Source: Synechococcus sp. PCC 7336 (lineage in GTDB: Bacteria > Cyanobacteriota > Cyanobacteriia > Thermostichales > PCC-7336). Taken from it: 64,000 bases of DNA. The translations under genes and the position numbers were made by a program. Below, piece after piece: positions 1 through 9,360 of this stretch; positions within the stretch are counted from its first letter, which is position 1; each line of letters opens with the position of its first letter. The notes below the pieces were generated by a model. It worked only from the letters and a program-made list of their open reading frames with translations. It was not told the DNA's origin and did not search any database. The stretch spans positions 2,500,789 through 2,564,788 of the forward strand of contig NZ_CM001776.1 in assembly GCF_000332275.1 (NCBI RefSeq), read 5' to 3'.

Positions 1-1815
1 TCGGGTGGGATTGCCCCCGACAATGCCCCCAATATGGGTGGTTTCTGCATAATTCTCACCCTCCCGCCAGAACACTTTGCCCAGTTCGAAGCCATTCAGG
101 GGGCCGTTACCGCGATCGAGGTTATAAACCAATGCGTCGATCAATCCCGGCAGCAGTTCCTGGCGCAAAGCAGAAAACTCTTCAGCGATCGGGTTGGCGA
201 TCGCCACCGGCAAGCCGGTAGTGCGAGGGCAGAGAGAAATTTGCATTAACTCGGTCAAGCCCTCACTGCGAAAGGCTTCCCGCACGCAACGCACCAGCAT
301 ATCCCATTCTGCCAGGGTGCCGATAATGGGTTCGGCTGGCAGCGTCGCGGAGAAGCGATCGTAACCGTAAAGGCGAGCGAATTCTTCAATTAAATCGATT
401 TCCCGCTCGATATCCCGCTGTCGGTAGGCCGGTACCGCCACTTTCCAGCTCGGTCGCAGACCTTCAGTCGCAGTCTCCAAGGCGAGCTCGAAACCTAAAG
501 CCGTCAGAATGTCTTCAACATCGGTAGCCGCGATCTCGTCCCCCATGACGTCGATTAAACGTTGCAGCCGCAGTCTAATGGAGCGCTCTTCAGTGGGACG
601 GGCGTCGCATTCCACTTGTTCCACCAATTCGCCCCCGGCAATTTCTAAGATGAGAGCGACCGCGCGATCGCGTGCCGTCAGCCAAGCCGACGCATCCACC
701 CCCCGCTCGTAGCGGGCCGAAGCCTCGGTACGCAGAGACTGAGACCTGGCCGATCGCCGAATCGCAGCGGGATCGAACAGTGCCGCCTCCAGCAAAATAT
801 TGACGCTGTCATCATTCACCTCCATCCGTTCGCCCCCCATGACACCCGCCAGTGCAACGGGTTTATCCCCCGCCGTAATGACAAGGTTGTCGGCGGCCAG
901 AGGGCGATCGCTACCATCCAACGTTTGCAGCCTTTCCCCCGCTTTTGCCAGCCGCACTCCCACTGTGGGGGGACGATCCGCCGCACCCATGACCGCCTGC
1001 AACCGATCCCAATCAAAGGCGTGCAGGGGCTGGCCCCATTCCAACAAAACATAGTTGGTGATATCCACCACGTTGTTAATCGATCGCTGTCCGCCCGCTT
1101 CAATCTTGCGGGCGAGCCATTCGGGAGAAGGACCAATGGCGACACCGCGAATCAGGCTGGCACTGTAGGCGGGACAGTGGTGGCTGTCAGCGACTGCCAA
1201 CTGAATCGATGGCGATCGGGCGGGTTTGGGGGGAGCTGAGGTAGGCAGGCGCACCGGATTGCGAGTTAGGGCTGCCACTTCGCGGGCAATGCCCACCATG
1301 CTGAGGGCGTCGGCGCGGTTAGCGGTGGAGAATAGATCGAGAATGGCGTCATCTAGCCCCAATAGCGGTCGCACGTCGCTGCCCAGTGCGGGCTCCCCGT
1401 CAAACTCGTGAATGCCCGCAGAGTCTTCTTCTAGGCCCAATTCCTTCAAAGAGCAAATCATGCCCTCGGATTTGACGCCCCGCAGCTTGGTTTGCTTCAA
1501 TTTGAGGTCGATTGCGGGCAGATAGGTGCTAACGGTGGCGACAGGCACGTACAAACCTACCCGCGCATTCGGTGCCCCACAGACAATATTGAGGGGCGCG
1601 TCTCCCCCCACATCCACCTGACAGACCTGCAGGCGATCGGCGTTGGGGTGCTTGTCAGTAGCGAGGATTTTGCCCGCCACCACCCCATCGGCAAGGGCGC
1701 GGCGATCGTCGATGCCTTCCACTTCAAAGCCCGCCAGCGTTAGGGCTTCGCCAATGGCCTCTGGCTCCCAATCGAAGTCCACCAGTTGCCTCAGCCACTT
1801 TAAAGAAATCTGCAT
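1..1815 (-). CDS. pheT: Phenylalanyl-tRNA synthetase beta subunit (3' part outside window)
   Basis: Charges tRNA-Phe in the cytoplasm as the beta subunit of the alpha2-beta2 enzyme. Reading the minus strand from ATG at 1815 gives MQISLKWLRQLVDF, the usual PheT opening. It is followed by the tRNA-binding (EMAP-II-like) domain around residues 40-150, with GAPNARVG, then a B3/B4 editing region and a B5 region. About 605 codons are in the window; the family is about 800 residues, so the catalytic-like core end and the anticodon-binding domain lie beyond position 1. No frameshift is visible. The 289 bp between this start and the divergent OstA-like gene should hold both promoters. Identity is very likely from the opening and domain order. 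Confidence 0.95.
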   Translation of the reverse strand, partial: MQISLKWLRQLVDFDWEPEAIGEALTLAGFEVEGIDDRRALADGVVAGKILATDKHPNADRLQVCQVDVGGDAPLNIVCGAPNARVGLYVPVATVSTYLPAIDLKLKQTKLRGVKSEGMICSLKELGLEEDSAGIHEFDGEPALGSDVRPLLGLDDAILDLFSTANRADALSMVGIAREVAALTRNPVRLPTSAPPKPARSPSIQLAVADSHHCPAYSASLIRGVAIGPSPEWLARKIEAGGQRSINNVVDITNYVLLEWGQPLHAFDWDRLQAVMGAADRPPTVGVRLAKAGERLQTLDGSDRPLAADNLVITAGDKPVALAGVMGGERMEVNDDSVNILLEAALFDPAAIRRSARSQSLRTEASARYERGVDASAWLTARDRAVALILEIAGGELVEQVECDARPTEERSIRLRLQRLIDVMGDEIAATDVEDILTALGFELALETATEGLRPSWKVAVPAYRQRDIEREIDLIEEFARLYGYDRFSATLPAEPIIGTLAEWDMLVRCVREAFRSEGLTELMQISLCPRTTGLPVAIANPIAEEFSALRQELLPGLIDALVYNLDRGNGPLNGFELGKVFWREGENYAETTHIGGIVGGNPTR

Positions 1816-2104
1816 CTCGCACCCATCCCTCTGCACGCACAGCTACTTATGCTATCACTCCCAGTTCTCTCCTCCTGTAGGCGCGCTACCTCTCCCAGGA
1901 ACACAAGTCAGCCTTTGAGGTTAAATAAGGCAAGATAGGCAGCGATGGCCCGAAACCTTCCCAACTGGAGACTGTCGGGAGGCGGTTAGGGTTCTAGCTG
2001 GGCTGCGTTTCGCTATAACAGTTGTGATGCCCGCGCTACCTACCTGCGATCGCCCGCAGGAGACCCCGTGGCGATTTGACCATTTGTGACTGGATGGACC
2101 CAAC

Positions 2105-4165
2105 GTGATTTTTCTGCTTCTTCTCGCGATCGCGTCTTCAGCCACTGCGGCTGAGCTGTCGGTACCTGCCGACGATGTGTTGGTTAGCGCTAGCGACCTG
2201 CAAGTGGCCCAGGGACAAGCCTCCGACCTAATGGATCGACCTTCCGCCAGCCGCGAACTGTCAGTTCCCGACAGCCCAGATGCCGCCACCTCAGACACCC
2301 CCACTGCAGACATACAGGATAGTTTGAATGAAGGGGGTTTAGGCGATCGAGATACGTCGGGAGAAGGGAGCGAGCTCGACTTCGGACCGAGCTCCCCCGT
2401 CCCATTTGAAGCCGGGACAGAGCTGGACGTTGCCGAAGACTCTATCCCAGCTAACGGTCTGGAGGTCATTTCCGATCGGCAAAATTTCGACACCGAAACG
2501 CAGGTATTTACTGCTACTGGCAACGTCAGAGTGACTTTCGGACAAACGGTGTTGCGGGCCAACATTGTCAGGATGGACTTGGTGGAACAAGTGACCACCG
2601 CCGAAGGCGACGTCATCATCGACATTGACGAGCGGCAGCAGGTGCGAGGCACCTATCTGGAATATCATCTCGATACGAAAACAGGCACTCTATACGACGC
2701 AGAAGGAGACCTCGATCTCGTCAACTTGCCCACCAGCGTTCAGCGGGCCGTCCTGCCCGACGATGTCGCGGCAACCAGCGTCTTCGAGCCTCCTTCCGCC
2801 CAGCGGCTGAAATTTATCCGTTTTGAGGCAGAGGAACTCCTCCTCACCCCAGATGATTGGCGGGCTCTCAATGCTCGCATCACCAACGATCGCGAGGGAC
2901 CGCCGCTCGGACCGGAGCTGGAGATTCGCTCGCGTCTGGCCACGTTGGAAGAATTACCCGACGGGACTAGCTTGCTCCGGGTCCGCAGCAACCAGATCTG
3001 GTTCGATCGCCTGTTTGGACTTCCCTACTTCAATCGCGAAATTATTTTGGGGGCTGACGAAGCCCGCCGCAGACCTCCTTTCAACGTCTCGTTCAATGAA
3101 GATGATGGCGGTCTCATCTTGCAACAAGACTTCGAGTTGCTCAATCAGCGCAATGTTAGTTTTTCCCTCGGCCCCAGAGTGCGCGTCCAGCAGTTCGGCA
3201 ATGAGGATGGAGTGCTGGCAGCCTTTGGCCTCAACCTAGATTTCAATGCTGTCACATCTTCTGGGGTGACTGACTTATTTTTGGCCCTCAATTCCTTGGC
3301 CATTGGCAGCGACGGGTTTGAAGACGATCTGCGCGGGTTCGTCCGCCATACCATGCCTGTTGGCCGCAATAGCCGCTATGGGAGCGCAGTCTATCGATAT
3401 TTCTACCGACCGCGATTTACCCCCACCTTTGACGATGACTCCGATTCTCCTGAAATTGCCCATCAAGTGGGAGCTGCGTACAACAGTCCTTCTGTCAGCC
3501 TAGGCAACACCGGACTGCGATTGAATGGCCGAGTGGCAGTGGACTGGTTCGATGCTGAGGAACGAGTTGGCAATGAATTTTTACAGCTCGTTCGCGCTCG
3601 TGCCGACTCATCCCTGTCCCGCAGATTTCCCCTTTGGCAGCCGTCTATCGCCAATCCCGATGCCCAGCCGAGGTTTAGCTTTGCCCCCATTCAGCAGGGG
3701 GTATGGCTTTTAACCGGTTTGAGAGGCCACTACTCGCAATATTCCAACGGCGACGAACAGGGTCAGTTTGCGAGCAGCGTCGGCCTTCAAGGAGTGCTGG
3801 GAGAGTTCGATCGCAACTTTTTCGACTTTACTGCTTTCAATGTGGTCTATAGCAACGCTATCTTTCAAGTCGATAACACCCCCTTCGACTTTGATGACAT
3901 TACTGCGCGCGAGATTCTGCGCGTTGGGGTCAGACAGCAAATTTTCGGGCCTTTCCGGGTAGGAGGTGAATCTAGCTTCGATCTGAGAGACCCCGATCGT
4001 GGCGCTCTCCAGGCCCTTCTGAGTCTGTCGTACGATCGCCGCACTTATGGAGTTACATTAAGCTACAGTCCGACCCGACAGACGGGCAGTTTTGTCATCC
4101 GCATCGACGACTTCAACTGGATTGAGTTCGCGGCAGACGAATTTACAGAAGGAAGGACGCAGTAA
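2105..4165 (+). CDS. OstA/LptD-like outer-membrane protein with DUF3769
   Basis: Likely an outer-membrane or periplasmic protein related to the LPS-assembly (OstA/LptD) family. The start is GTG at 2105, because a hydrophobic signal peptide (MIFLLLLAIASSATAA) follows at once. Residues about 120-210 carry an OstA-type beta-jellyroll segment (TATGNVRVTFG, TAEGDVIID, GTLYDAEGDLDL). The remaining ~470 residues are rich in alternating beta-strand patterns ending in aromatic residues, as in a beta-barrel, and match the cyanobacterial DUF3769 type as I remember it. An acidic, low-complexity stretch (residues 20-115) lies between signal and OstA domain. It stands alone between divergent pheT and convergent miaA. 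The exact lipid substrate is not shown by the sequence. Confidence 0.8.
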   Translation: MIFLLLLAIASSATAAELSVPADDVLVSASDLQVAQGQASDLMDRPSASRELSVPDSPDAATSDTPTADIQDSLNEGGLGDRDTSGEGSELDFGPSSPVPFEAGTELDVAEDSIPANGLEVISDRQNFDTETQVFTATGNVRVTFGQTVLRANIVRMDLVEQVTTAEGDVIIDIDERQQVRGTYLEYHLDTKTGTLYDAEGDLDLVNLPTSVQRAVLPDDVAATSVFEPPSAQRLKFIRFEAEELLLTPDDWRALNARITNDREGPPLGPELEIRSRLATLEELPDGTSLLRVRSNQIWFDRLFGLPYFNREIILGADEARRRPPFNVSFNEDDGGLILQQDFELLNQRNVSFSLGPRVRVQQFGNEDGVLAAFGLNLDFNAVTSSGVTDLFLALNSLAIGSDGFEDDLRGFVRHTMPVGRNSRYGSAVYRYFYRPRFTPTFDDDSDSPEIAHQVGAAYNSPSVSLGNTGLRLNGRVAVDWFDAEERVGNEFLQLVRARADSSLSRRFPLWQPSIANPDAQPRFSFAPIQQGVWLLTGLRGHYSQYSNGDEQGQFASSVGLQGVLGEFDRNFFDFTAFNVVYSNAIFQVDNTPFDFDDITAREILRVGVRQQIFGPFRVGGESSFDLRDPDRGALQALLSLSYDRRTYGVTLSYSPTRQTGSFVIRIDDFNWIEFAADEFTEGRTQ

Positions 4166-4188
4166 GCTAGAGCTCTGCAGGAGTCCAC

Positions 4189-5130
4189 TCACTTGGGTGT
4201 CTCTGCCGAGGTAATAGGTACCTCCAGTCGAGCGAGATATTGCCGAACTAAGGTATACACTTGAGCGTCGATGTCAGGCGCATCGCAATCGAGCCAGATG
4301 AGATTGGGGGTGCGGCGAAACCAGGTCATCTGCCGCTTGGCAAATTGGCGGGTGTGTTTGACGATCTCCAGTCTGGCTCGTTCCAAAGACCAATGTCCGG
4401 CCAAATATTGCCCCAACTCTCTATAGCCCAATGTTTGCAGCAGGGGCAAATCCCTGCCGTACTGCTGTTGGAGATGTTGGACCTCCTCTAGCCAGCCAAC
4501 AGCCAACATGCGATCGGTCCGTCTGGCAATGCGTTGCTCCAACACCGCAGTGTCTCGACAGCACAAGCCCAGAATGAGGCTGCTGTAAGCGGGTGGCTGC
4601 CGTCGTTGCAGAGTTGAGGGGGGACGACCGGTGCTGTAGAACACCTCTAGCGATCGCAAGGTGCGCACGCAGTCATGGGGATGAATCTTACTCGCCCCCA
4701 CGCTATCCACCTGCTGCAAGTACTGGTGGAGCAAGGGTTGTGGCAATTGACTGAGTTGCGATCGCAACTGGGAATTGGGGGCCACTGCCGGGATGGCCAA
4801 GCCCTCAGTCACGGCTTGCACGTACAGTCCCGTTCCCCCTACCACAATTGGGGTCTGGCCGGCAGCGTGGGCAGTCTGAATGAGATGCTGGGCTTGCTGT
4901 TGATATTGAACGACCGTAAAGGTCTCAGTCGGCTCGGCAAGATCGATTGCATGGTGGGGCCAGCGGGCGCGCTCGGCAGGGGTGGGCTTAGCCGTGCCGA
5001 TGTCGAACTGCCGGTAGATTTGACGCGAGTCGGCACTCAACAATGGCACCCGCAGCCGCTGGGCAAGCTGGAGGGCGCGAGCGGATTTACCCGTTGCTGT
5101 CGGCCCGCAAATCACAATCAGTCCCGACAT
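4189..5130 (-). CDS. miaA: tRNA dimethylallyltransferase MiaA
   Basis: Transfers the dimethylallyl group to A37 of tRNAs reading codons that begin with U. Starting at ATG 5130 gives 313 residues beginning MSGLIVICGPTATGKSA, with the P-loop GPTATGKS, then DSRQIYR and GTAKPT, all MiaA hallmarks. An upstream in-frame start at 5175 would add 15 unrelated residues and overlap the next gene's leader, so I prefer 5130. Downstream it converges on the OstA-like gene with 23 bp between stops. The divergent HTH gene starts only 63 bp away. Length is usual for the family. Confidence 0.95.
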   Translation of the reverse strand: MSGLIVICGPTATGKSARALQLAQRLRVPLLSADSRQIYRQFDIGTAKPTPAERARWPHHAIDLAEPTETFTVVQYQQQAQHLIQTAHAAGQTPIVVGGTGLYVQAVTEGLAIPAVAPNSQLRSQLSQLPQPLLHQYLQQVDSVGASKIHPHDCVRTLRSLEVFYSTGRPPSTLQRRQPPAYSSLILGLCCRDTAVLEQRIARRTDRMLAVGWLEEVQHLQQQYGRDLPLLQTLGYRELGQYLAGHWSLERARLEIVKHTRQFAKRQMTWFRRTPNLIWLDCDAPDIDAQVYTLVRQYLARLEVPITSAETPK

Positions 5131-5193
5131 AGATCCTGTAGAAGGCAGTCCAAATTCGCTACAGTGCGATCGCACCCTTTCGATCCTACTGCG

Positions 5194-5835
5194 ATGGCCT
5201 CACCCGGAGATGCCCCCCCTCTAACTTGGATAGCTCAACTGGAGGCTTGGAAACAACAGGCTGGTAGGGATACCTGGAAGGCATTGGCCCAAGCCAGCAA
5301 CCTGTCTCGCCACCGCATTCAACAACTGCGGGCGGGGGCGATCGCCAGATGGCCGCTAGAGGATTTGCTGTCCCTCTGTCTGGCACTGCAGATTTCGCTA
5401 TCCGAGCTCGCCGCAGCTGCTGGCATCCCTTTCGACGGCGATCGCTCCGAGCCAGACAGGGGCAGCCGCGAAGTGGCGATTGTCGAGCGATCGCAGATAG
5501 CCCTGGAGGAAGACTGGCAACGGGAGGCCCTCCACCAACTCGAACCCCTGCTACGACAGTGGCCCACTGCCCTCTACGCAGCCCGACATCACAATCTCCC
5601 AGCCAGCCAATTACTGGGACTGCTCGCCCCTCTCGATCGCTTACTGCGCCAGTGGGAAATTTTTCCCCTCGGCCAAGTCGGCCAAGTGACTGCGTTCGAT
5701 CCCAGTTGGCAGCAACCGCTTTCAGACGAGCCATGCGAAAGCGGTACCCCAGTCAGCATTCGCTACATCGGGTACCGCTGGCGAGACAAGCTCTGGCTTA
5801 GGGCTCAAGTCAAACGAGCCTCGATAGTCAATTAG
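5194..5835 (+). CDS. Helix-turn-helix protein of unknown function
   Basis: About 213 residues from ATG 5194; the open frame continues upstream to 4675, but that part lies opposite miaA. Residues about 20-65 (KALAQASNLSRHRIQQLRAG, then a segment ending LSELAAAAGI) look like an XRE-type helix-turn-helix. The rest has a Leu/Gln-rich helical stretch and a basic C-terminal end. I do not recognise a named family. It reads away from miaA, and its stop overlaps the stop of the convergent RRM gene by three bases. A DNA-binding role is inference from the HTH only. Confidence 0.65.
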   Translation: MASPGDAPPLTWIAQLEAWKQQAGRDTWKALAQASNLSRHRIQQLRAGAIARWPLEDLLSLCLALQISLSELAAAAGIPFDGDRSEPDRGSREVAIVERSQIALEEDWQREALHQLEPLLRQWPTALYAARHHNLPASQLLGLLAPLDRLLRQWEIFPLGQVGQVTAFDPSWQQPLSDEPCESGTPVSIRYIGYRWRDKLWLRAQVKRASIVN

Positions 5836-6266
5836 ACCTTAGCCGATTGCAGTTGCTCTTTAATGCGCTGCAGCTGATCGGCCCAGCGGGGATCGGGCTG
5901 GGCAGCAACGGTCTTATCGACAAAGTTGGAACCGCCACGGTTGCCGCGCTTGCCGCCAGACTTACCAGACTTGCCGCCACCGCCACCAGACTTCGCTGCA
6001 GCAGGAGCAGTCTCTTTATCGCGAGACTGGGCTACTTCTACTTTGAGAGTGGCATCGCCAAAGGGTTGAGCATTCAGCTCGGCGATGTACTTTTGAGCCA
6101 CTTCGTCAGATTCAACCGTGGCAAACCCAAAGCCGCGACATTGACCCGTCTTGCGATCGGTCACAATCTTGAGGGAGACTGGCTTGCTGATTTCGCACAG
6201 CCGTTCTTCCAATGCTTGCTTGTCAACATCTTCAGATAAATTGCCAATATAGAGACGCACAGACAT
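5832..6266 (-). CDS. RRM-type RNA-binding protein (cyanobacterial Rbp family)
   Basis: Small single-RRM protein of 144 residues that binds RNA. RNP2 (LYIGNL) is near residue 5 and RNP1 (GQCRGFGFATV) near residue 41. A Gly/Lys/Arg-rich tail (GGGGGKSGKSGGKRGNRGG) occupies residues about 97-115, followed by a short acidic and basic end. Cyanobacterial Rbp proteins of this shape are known to be cold-induced, and the long AT-rich leader on this strand (about 6270-6640) would suit such control; that link is inference. The last bases overlap the stop of the convergent HTH gene. Confidence 0.92.
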   Translation of the reverse strand: MSVRLYIGNLSEDVDKQALEERLCEISKPVSLKIVTDRKTGQCRGFGFATVESDEVAQKYIAELNAQPFGDATLKVEVAQSRDKETAPAAAKSGGGGGKSGKSGGKRGNRGGSNFVDKTVAAQPDPRWADQLQRIKEQLQSAKV

Positions 6267-6850
6267 TCAGGAAACTCCTAGCAACCAGACTCCTAGACAA
6301 CAGATCGACGTATCCAAAAAAGTGCTAACTAACACTCGAGAATTGCAATTCATTCCTCTAACACCGTTTGAAGTCCACTGCTCTAAACACTGCCCTGGCC
6401 CCGTTCGGACACAGCTTAAGTAAACAGGGGACTGATTAGCTACGCGACATCACATTATCGGTAAAGCTTAAAAAATACAACAGCGTTAGAGCTAAAACCC
6501 CTTGAAACACTCTACATAACCCCGTAAAAACTCTGATGGAACCTAGTGGATAGTTCGAGAATCAATCTGCAGGGACCACTACTAAATTCCTATAACAAAA
6601 TTTCTATATACAGGTATTCAATAATAGAACGTAACATCCTAACAGGTTGGCCCGTTCGAGTAGGTTGCCTGCTGGCGGTTCATTCGACCCAAATATTCTA
6701 GGCCAGTTCGCTCAATTTCGAGATTAATATTTCAATTGGCGCTTCATGACAGCTCCGTCGCTCAGCATAACACTATTTTCTCCACCGAGAGCCCTCCTTT
6801 TTGCCAGCAGGGCACAGCCAACCCAGATCGGTCAACTGGGCGAGCGGGGG
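6267..6850. other. AT-rich intergenic region upstream of the RRM gene
   Basis: No credible gene. Positions about 6300-6640 are clearly richer in A+T than the neighbourhood, with runs such as ACAAAATTTCTATATACAGG. This is probably the promoter and 5' leader of the RRM gene transcribed leftward. I could not pick a single promoter with confidence. Confidence 0.5.
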
Positions 6851-7057
6851 TTGCCAGCACCTGAGTTCGATGACTCTGCATTGCCCTTACCCCCCGGCCC
6901 CTCTCCCCTCGCGAAGCGTGGCGTCAGCCGTAAACTTGGGAGAGGGGAGAAGCAGCCTAAAACCCGCAATCTACCATTCTATTCCCCTTCCTCCAATTTT
7001 GGGGGAAGGGGTTAGGGAATGAGGGCCAGTTCCTTGTCGAACTCGCGTTGCCAGCAG
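6851..7057. repeat. GC-rich dispersed repeat, copy 1
   Basis: Contains CCCCCGGCCCCTCTCCC facing a later GGGAGAGGGGAGAAGCAGCC, then GGGGGAAGGGGTTAGGG and GAGGGCC. The outer ends GAGTTCGAT (6863) and TCGAACTCGCG (7037) are imperfect inverted repeats. Related copies lie near 18767-19018 and 48921-49048. A 22-base insertion (TCGCGAAGCGTGGCGTCAGC region) splits the first hairpin in this copy. Looks like a non-coding, hairpin-forming MITE- or REP-like element. Confidence 0.7.
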
Positions 7058-7178
7058 ACCGCTAAGCGGGGCAGGTTGTGGGGTAGGATGTGACTTGCAT
7101 TAGCGATCGAAGTTTTATTTCGGGCCGTTTTGCCACGATTCAATCAGCCATTACCTTGCCGAGATCCGAGAAGTTACA

Positions 7179-8456
7179 ATGTCCGCGATTCAAGAAGTCA
7201 CAATGCCAGCCCTGAGTTCCACCATGGAAACAGGTAAAGTGGTCTCCTGGGCAAAAGCTGAGGGCGATCGAGTGGAAAAGGGCGAAACCATTTTGGTGGT
7301 GGAGTCAGATAAAGCCGATATGGATGTGGAATCTTTCTATAGCGGCACCCTGGCGGGCATTGTGGTAGAGGCCGGAGCTTCGGCTGCGGTCGGATCGGCG
7401 ATCGCCTTTATCGCCGAATCGACGGATGATATTGCAGAAGCCAAAGCAAAGGCTGAAGCGCTTCGCAGTGCTGCTCCGGTGGCAGCCCCTGCAGCTGCGG
7501 CCGAGGCCGTTGCAGCCAAACCTGCCAGTCAAGGAAATGGGAAATCTCGCCCGTCCTCGCCGACTTCCGCAACCCCAGCCTCCCCCTCTGGCCGCACGAT
7601 TGCATCGCCGCGAGCTAAGCGATTGGCGCGGGAGCTCAATATCAATCTCGCGAATGTGCGCGGCAGCGGTCCAAACGGACGCATTGTGGCTGCCGATGTG
7701 GAAGCAGTGGCTAAAACGGCAGCAAGACCTGAGGCGATGACTGCTCCTGCAACTGCCCCCGAAACTATTCCTCCAGTGGCTTTAGGCGAAGTTGCTCCAT
7801 TCACAACTTTGCAGCAGGCTGTGGTTCGCAATATGACCGCCAGTCTGTCGATACCGACTTTCCATGTTGGCTACGCGATCGCCACCGATGCCCTCAACCG
7901 CTTGTACGCGCGGGTCAAGCCGAAGGGCGTGACCGTGACGGCGCTGCTTGCCAAAGCCGTGGCGATGACGTTGGAAAAACATCCCTTACTCAATGCCAGC
8001 TATACCGAAGAAGGGGTGCATTACAAAGCCAATATCAATATTGCTGTGGCCGTAGCGATGGAAGATGGTGGGTTGATTACTCCTGTCTTGCAAAATGCCA
8101 ACCACGTGGATCTATACGAGCTGTCTCGCCAGTGGAAGGATCTGGTCGATCGCGCCCGTCGCAAGCAACTGCAACCGGAAGAGTACAGTTCCGGTAGCTT
8201 CACAATTTCGAACTTGGGCATGTTTGGGGTCAGCCTGTTTGATGCCATTCTGCCTCCCGGCCAAGGCTCGATTCTGGCCATTGGGGGCTCTCAGCCTACT
8301 GTGGTGGCAACATCGGAGGGGGCGATCGCCGTCAAGCCCCAAATGCAAGTCAACATCACCTGCGACCACCGCGTAATTTACGGTGCCAATGCCGCTGCGT
8401 TCCTCAAGGATCTGGCAGCACTGCTCGAAACTCAGGTGGAAACACTCGCCATGTAG
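7179..8456 (+). CDS. pdhC: Pyruvate dehydrogenase E2 (dihydrolipoamide acetyltransferase)
   Basis: Transfers the acetyl group to CoA in the pyruvate dehydrogenase complex. 425 residues. N-terminal lipoyl domain with the lipoylated lysine in ESDKADM (about residue 46). Ala/Pro/Ser-rich linker (90-140). Peripheral subunit-binding domain (ASPRAKRLARELNI to GRIVAADV, about 141-176). Catalytic acyltransferase domain to the C-terminus with NITCDHRVIYGA, the cyanobacterial/plastid variant of the DHRxxDG active-site motif in which the final Asp-Gly is replaced. Lone gene on the plus strand; the other subunits are not in the window, which is normal for cyanobacteria. Confidence 0.95.
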   Translation: MSAIQEVTMPALSSTMETGKVVSWAKAEGDRVEKGETILVVESDKADMDVESFYSGTLAGIVVEAGASAAVGSAIAFIAESTDDIAEAKAKAEALRSAAPVAAPAAAAEAVAAKPASQGNGKSRPSSPTSATPASPSGRTIASPRAKRLARELNINLANVRGSGPNGRIVAADVEAVAKTAARPEAMTAPATAPETIPPVALGEVAPFTTLQQAVVRNMTASLSIPTFHVGYAIATDALNRLYARVKPKGVTVTALLAKAVAMTLEKHPLLNASYTEEGVHYKANINIAVAVAMEDGGLITPVLQNANHVDLYELSRQWKDLVDRARRKQLQPEEYSSGSFTISNLGMFGVSLFDAILPPGQGSILAIGGSQPTVVATSEGAIAVKPQMQVNITCDHRVIYGANAAAFLKDLAALLETQVETLAM

Positions 8457-8500
8457 GTCGAGCCGATTTCAAGGAAGGGGGAGTTCTACAGGCAAGCGGT

Positions 8501-8731
8501 TCACTCGCTAGCGGTGTCTGCTGCCGCTAAATATTTGCCATCCACTAAGAATGTTCCGTTGGCAAATCGAACGCTGTAATATCCCGCTGGTCGCATCTCT
8601 AAGACTCGACCCTCTTCCCCCAGCCGAACGAGCGTTGCTGGACGCAGCATCGGCATTGGGTCGGCAGTTTTAAGAAAAGGAGGTAATTCGACAATTTTCA
8701 CAACATCGCCGACACGAATTGCAATATCCAT
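8501..8731 (-). CDS. sipA: SipA/CRR42-like small protein (DUF3148)
   Basis: 76 residues with the core KTADPMPMLRPATLVRLGEE, followed by GYYSVRFANGTFLVDGKYL. This matches my memory of the cyanobacterial SipA / plant CRR42-type family (DUF3148), an SH3-like small barrel. SipA is known to bind the sensor kinase NblS/Hik33 in cyanobacteria, and NblS controls nblA and high-light genes. That would link it functionally to the nblA gene at 41.3 kb, but this is inference. Converges on pdhC with 44 bp between stops. Confidence 0.75.
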   Translation of the reverse strand: MDIAIRVGDVVKIVELPPFLKTADPMPMLRPATLVRLGEEGRVLEMRPAGYYSVRFANGTFLVDGKYLAAADTASE

Positions 8732-9156
8732 AATTTAAACTTAATCAGTTTAGACATTGTTTAGGGCAAAGTAGATGCTATCATCGTGTCCCTCGCTCAG
8801 ATGAGATGCAATGTTAACGTTTGCACTCGATGGCAAGTTGTTGGAGAGTGCAGCGGTTGCCTCGATCGCATTGAGTGAGGGACTCGTCAGGAGGAGGACG
8901 AGTGAGTCAAAGGTCGGGCAGACTGCACCTCAACCATAACTGCCTGCAGAGAACTGAACAAAACCACCCCTGGCAAGGGCTGAAAGCAACCTTAGCGATC
9001 GCCGAATTCATTGCCAAGATAGGGGGCAACGCTGTGTCTGGCGATTGCGGGCTGTCTATTCTCGCTTAAAAAATTAAGAATGATTAAAATTATTGCAAAC
9101 TGTTTTGAAATTGAGATGATTGAGCACTGGGAGGGCGGCGATTGCCGCATGGGGTT
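8732..9156. other. Intergenic region, possible transposase remnant
   Basis: No intact gene. An open stretch at about 8890-9066 (+) contains GRVSQRSGRL and NHPWQGLKATLAIAE, faintly like the HGR-containing C-terminal half of ISAs1-type transposases (a Gly-Arg-Val/Ile segment followed by W-x-GL). Too short and too degraded to be sure. A short inverted repeat (ACTCGTC / GACGAGT, 8882-8902) precedes it. Confidence 0.3.
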
Positions 9157-9360
9157 ATGGAAAAGGATGGAGCAGCGACATCGTTAGAGCGGTATTTGCT
9201 GGAAGCGGGCATCGTGAACGGCAGCGAATTGTCTCTAGCGAAGAAATTACAGCAGCGGGAAGAAGGACCCCTGTTGATGATTTTGTTACACCTGAATTTT
9301 ATCGACATCGCGCAGCTAGAGCGACTGTGGGATTTTGACTCGGCAGCTTGGGCCTCGTAG
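9157..9360 (+). CDS. Small DUF2949-like protein
   Basis: 67 residues from ATG 9157 (a TTG at 9142 is an alternative start). The pattern LLEAGIVNGSELSLAKKLQQ, followed by PLLMILLHLNFIDIAQLERLWD, resembles the short cyanobacterial DUF2949 family, whose C-terminal half resembles a degenerate helix-turn-helix. Function unknown. It abuts mazG: its stop codon is followed directly by the mazG GTG, so the two are probably co-transcribed and translationally coupled. Confidence 0.65.
   Translation: MEKDGAATSLERYLLEAGIVNGSELSLAKKLQQREEGPLLMILLHLNFIDIAQLERLWDFDSAAWAS

Noticed and set aside
4675-5193. N-terminal extension of the HTH gene
   Set aside because: This part is antisense to miaA; ATG 5194 fits the protein start better.
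6746-7022. Plus-strand open frames over repeat copy 1
   Set aside because: They follow the GC-rich repeat and code for proline/serine-rich nonsense shared by all copies.
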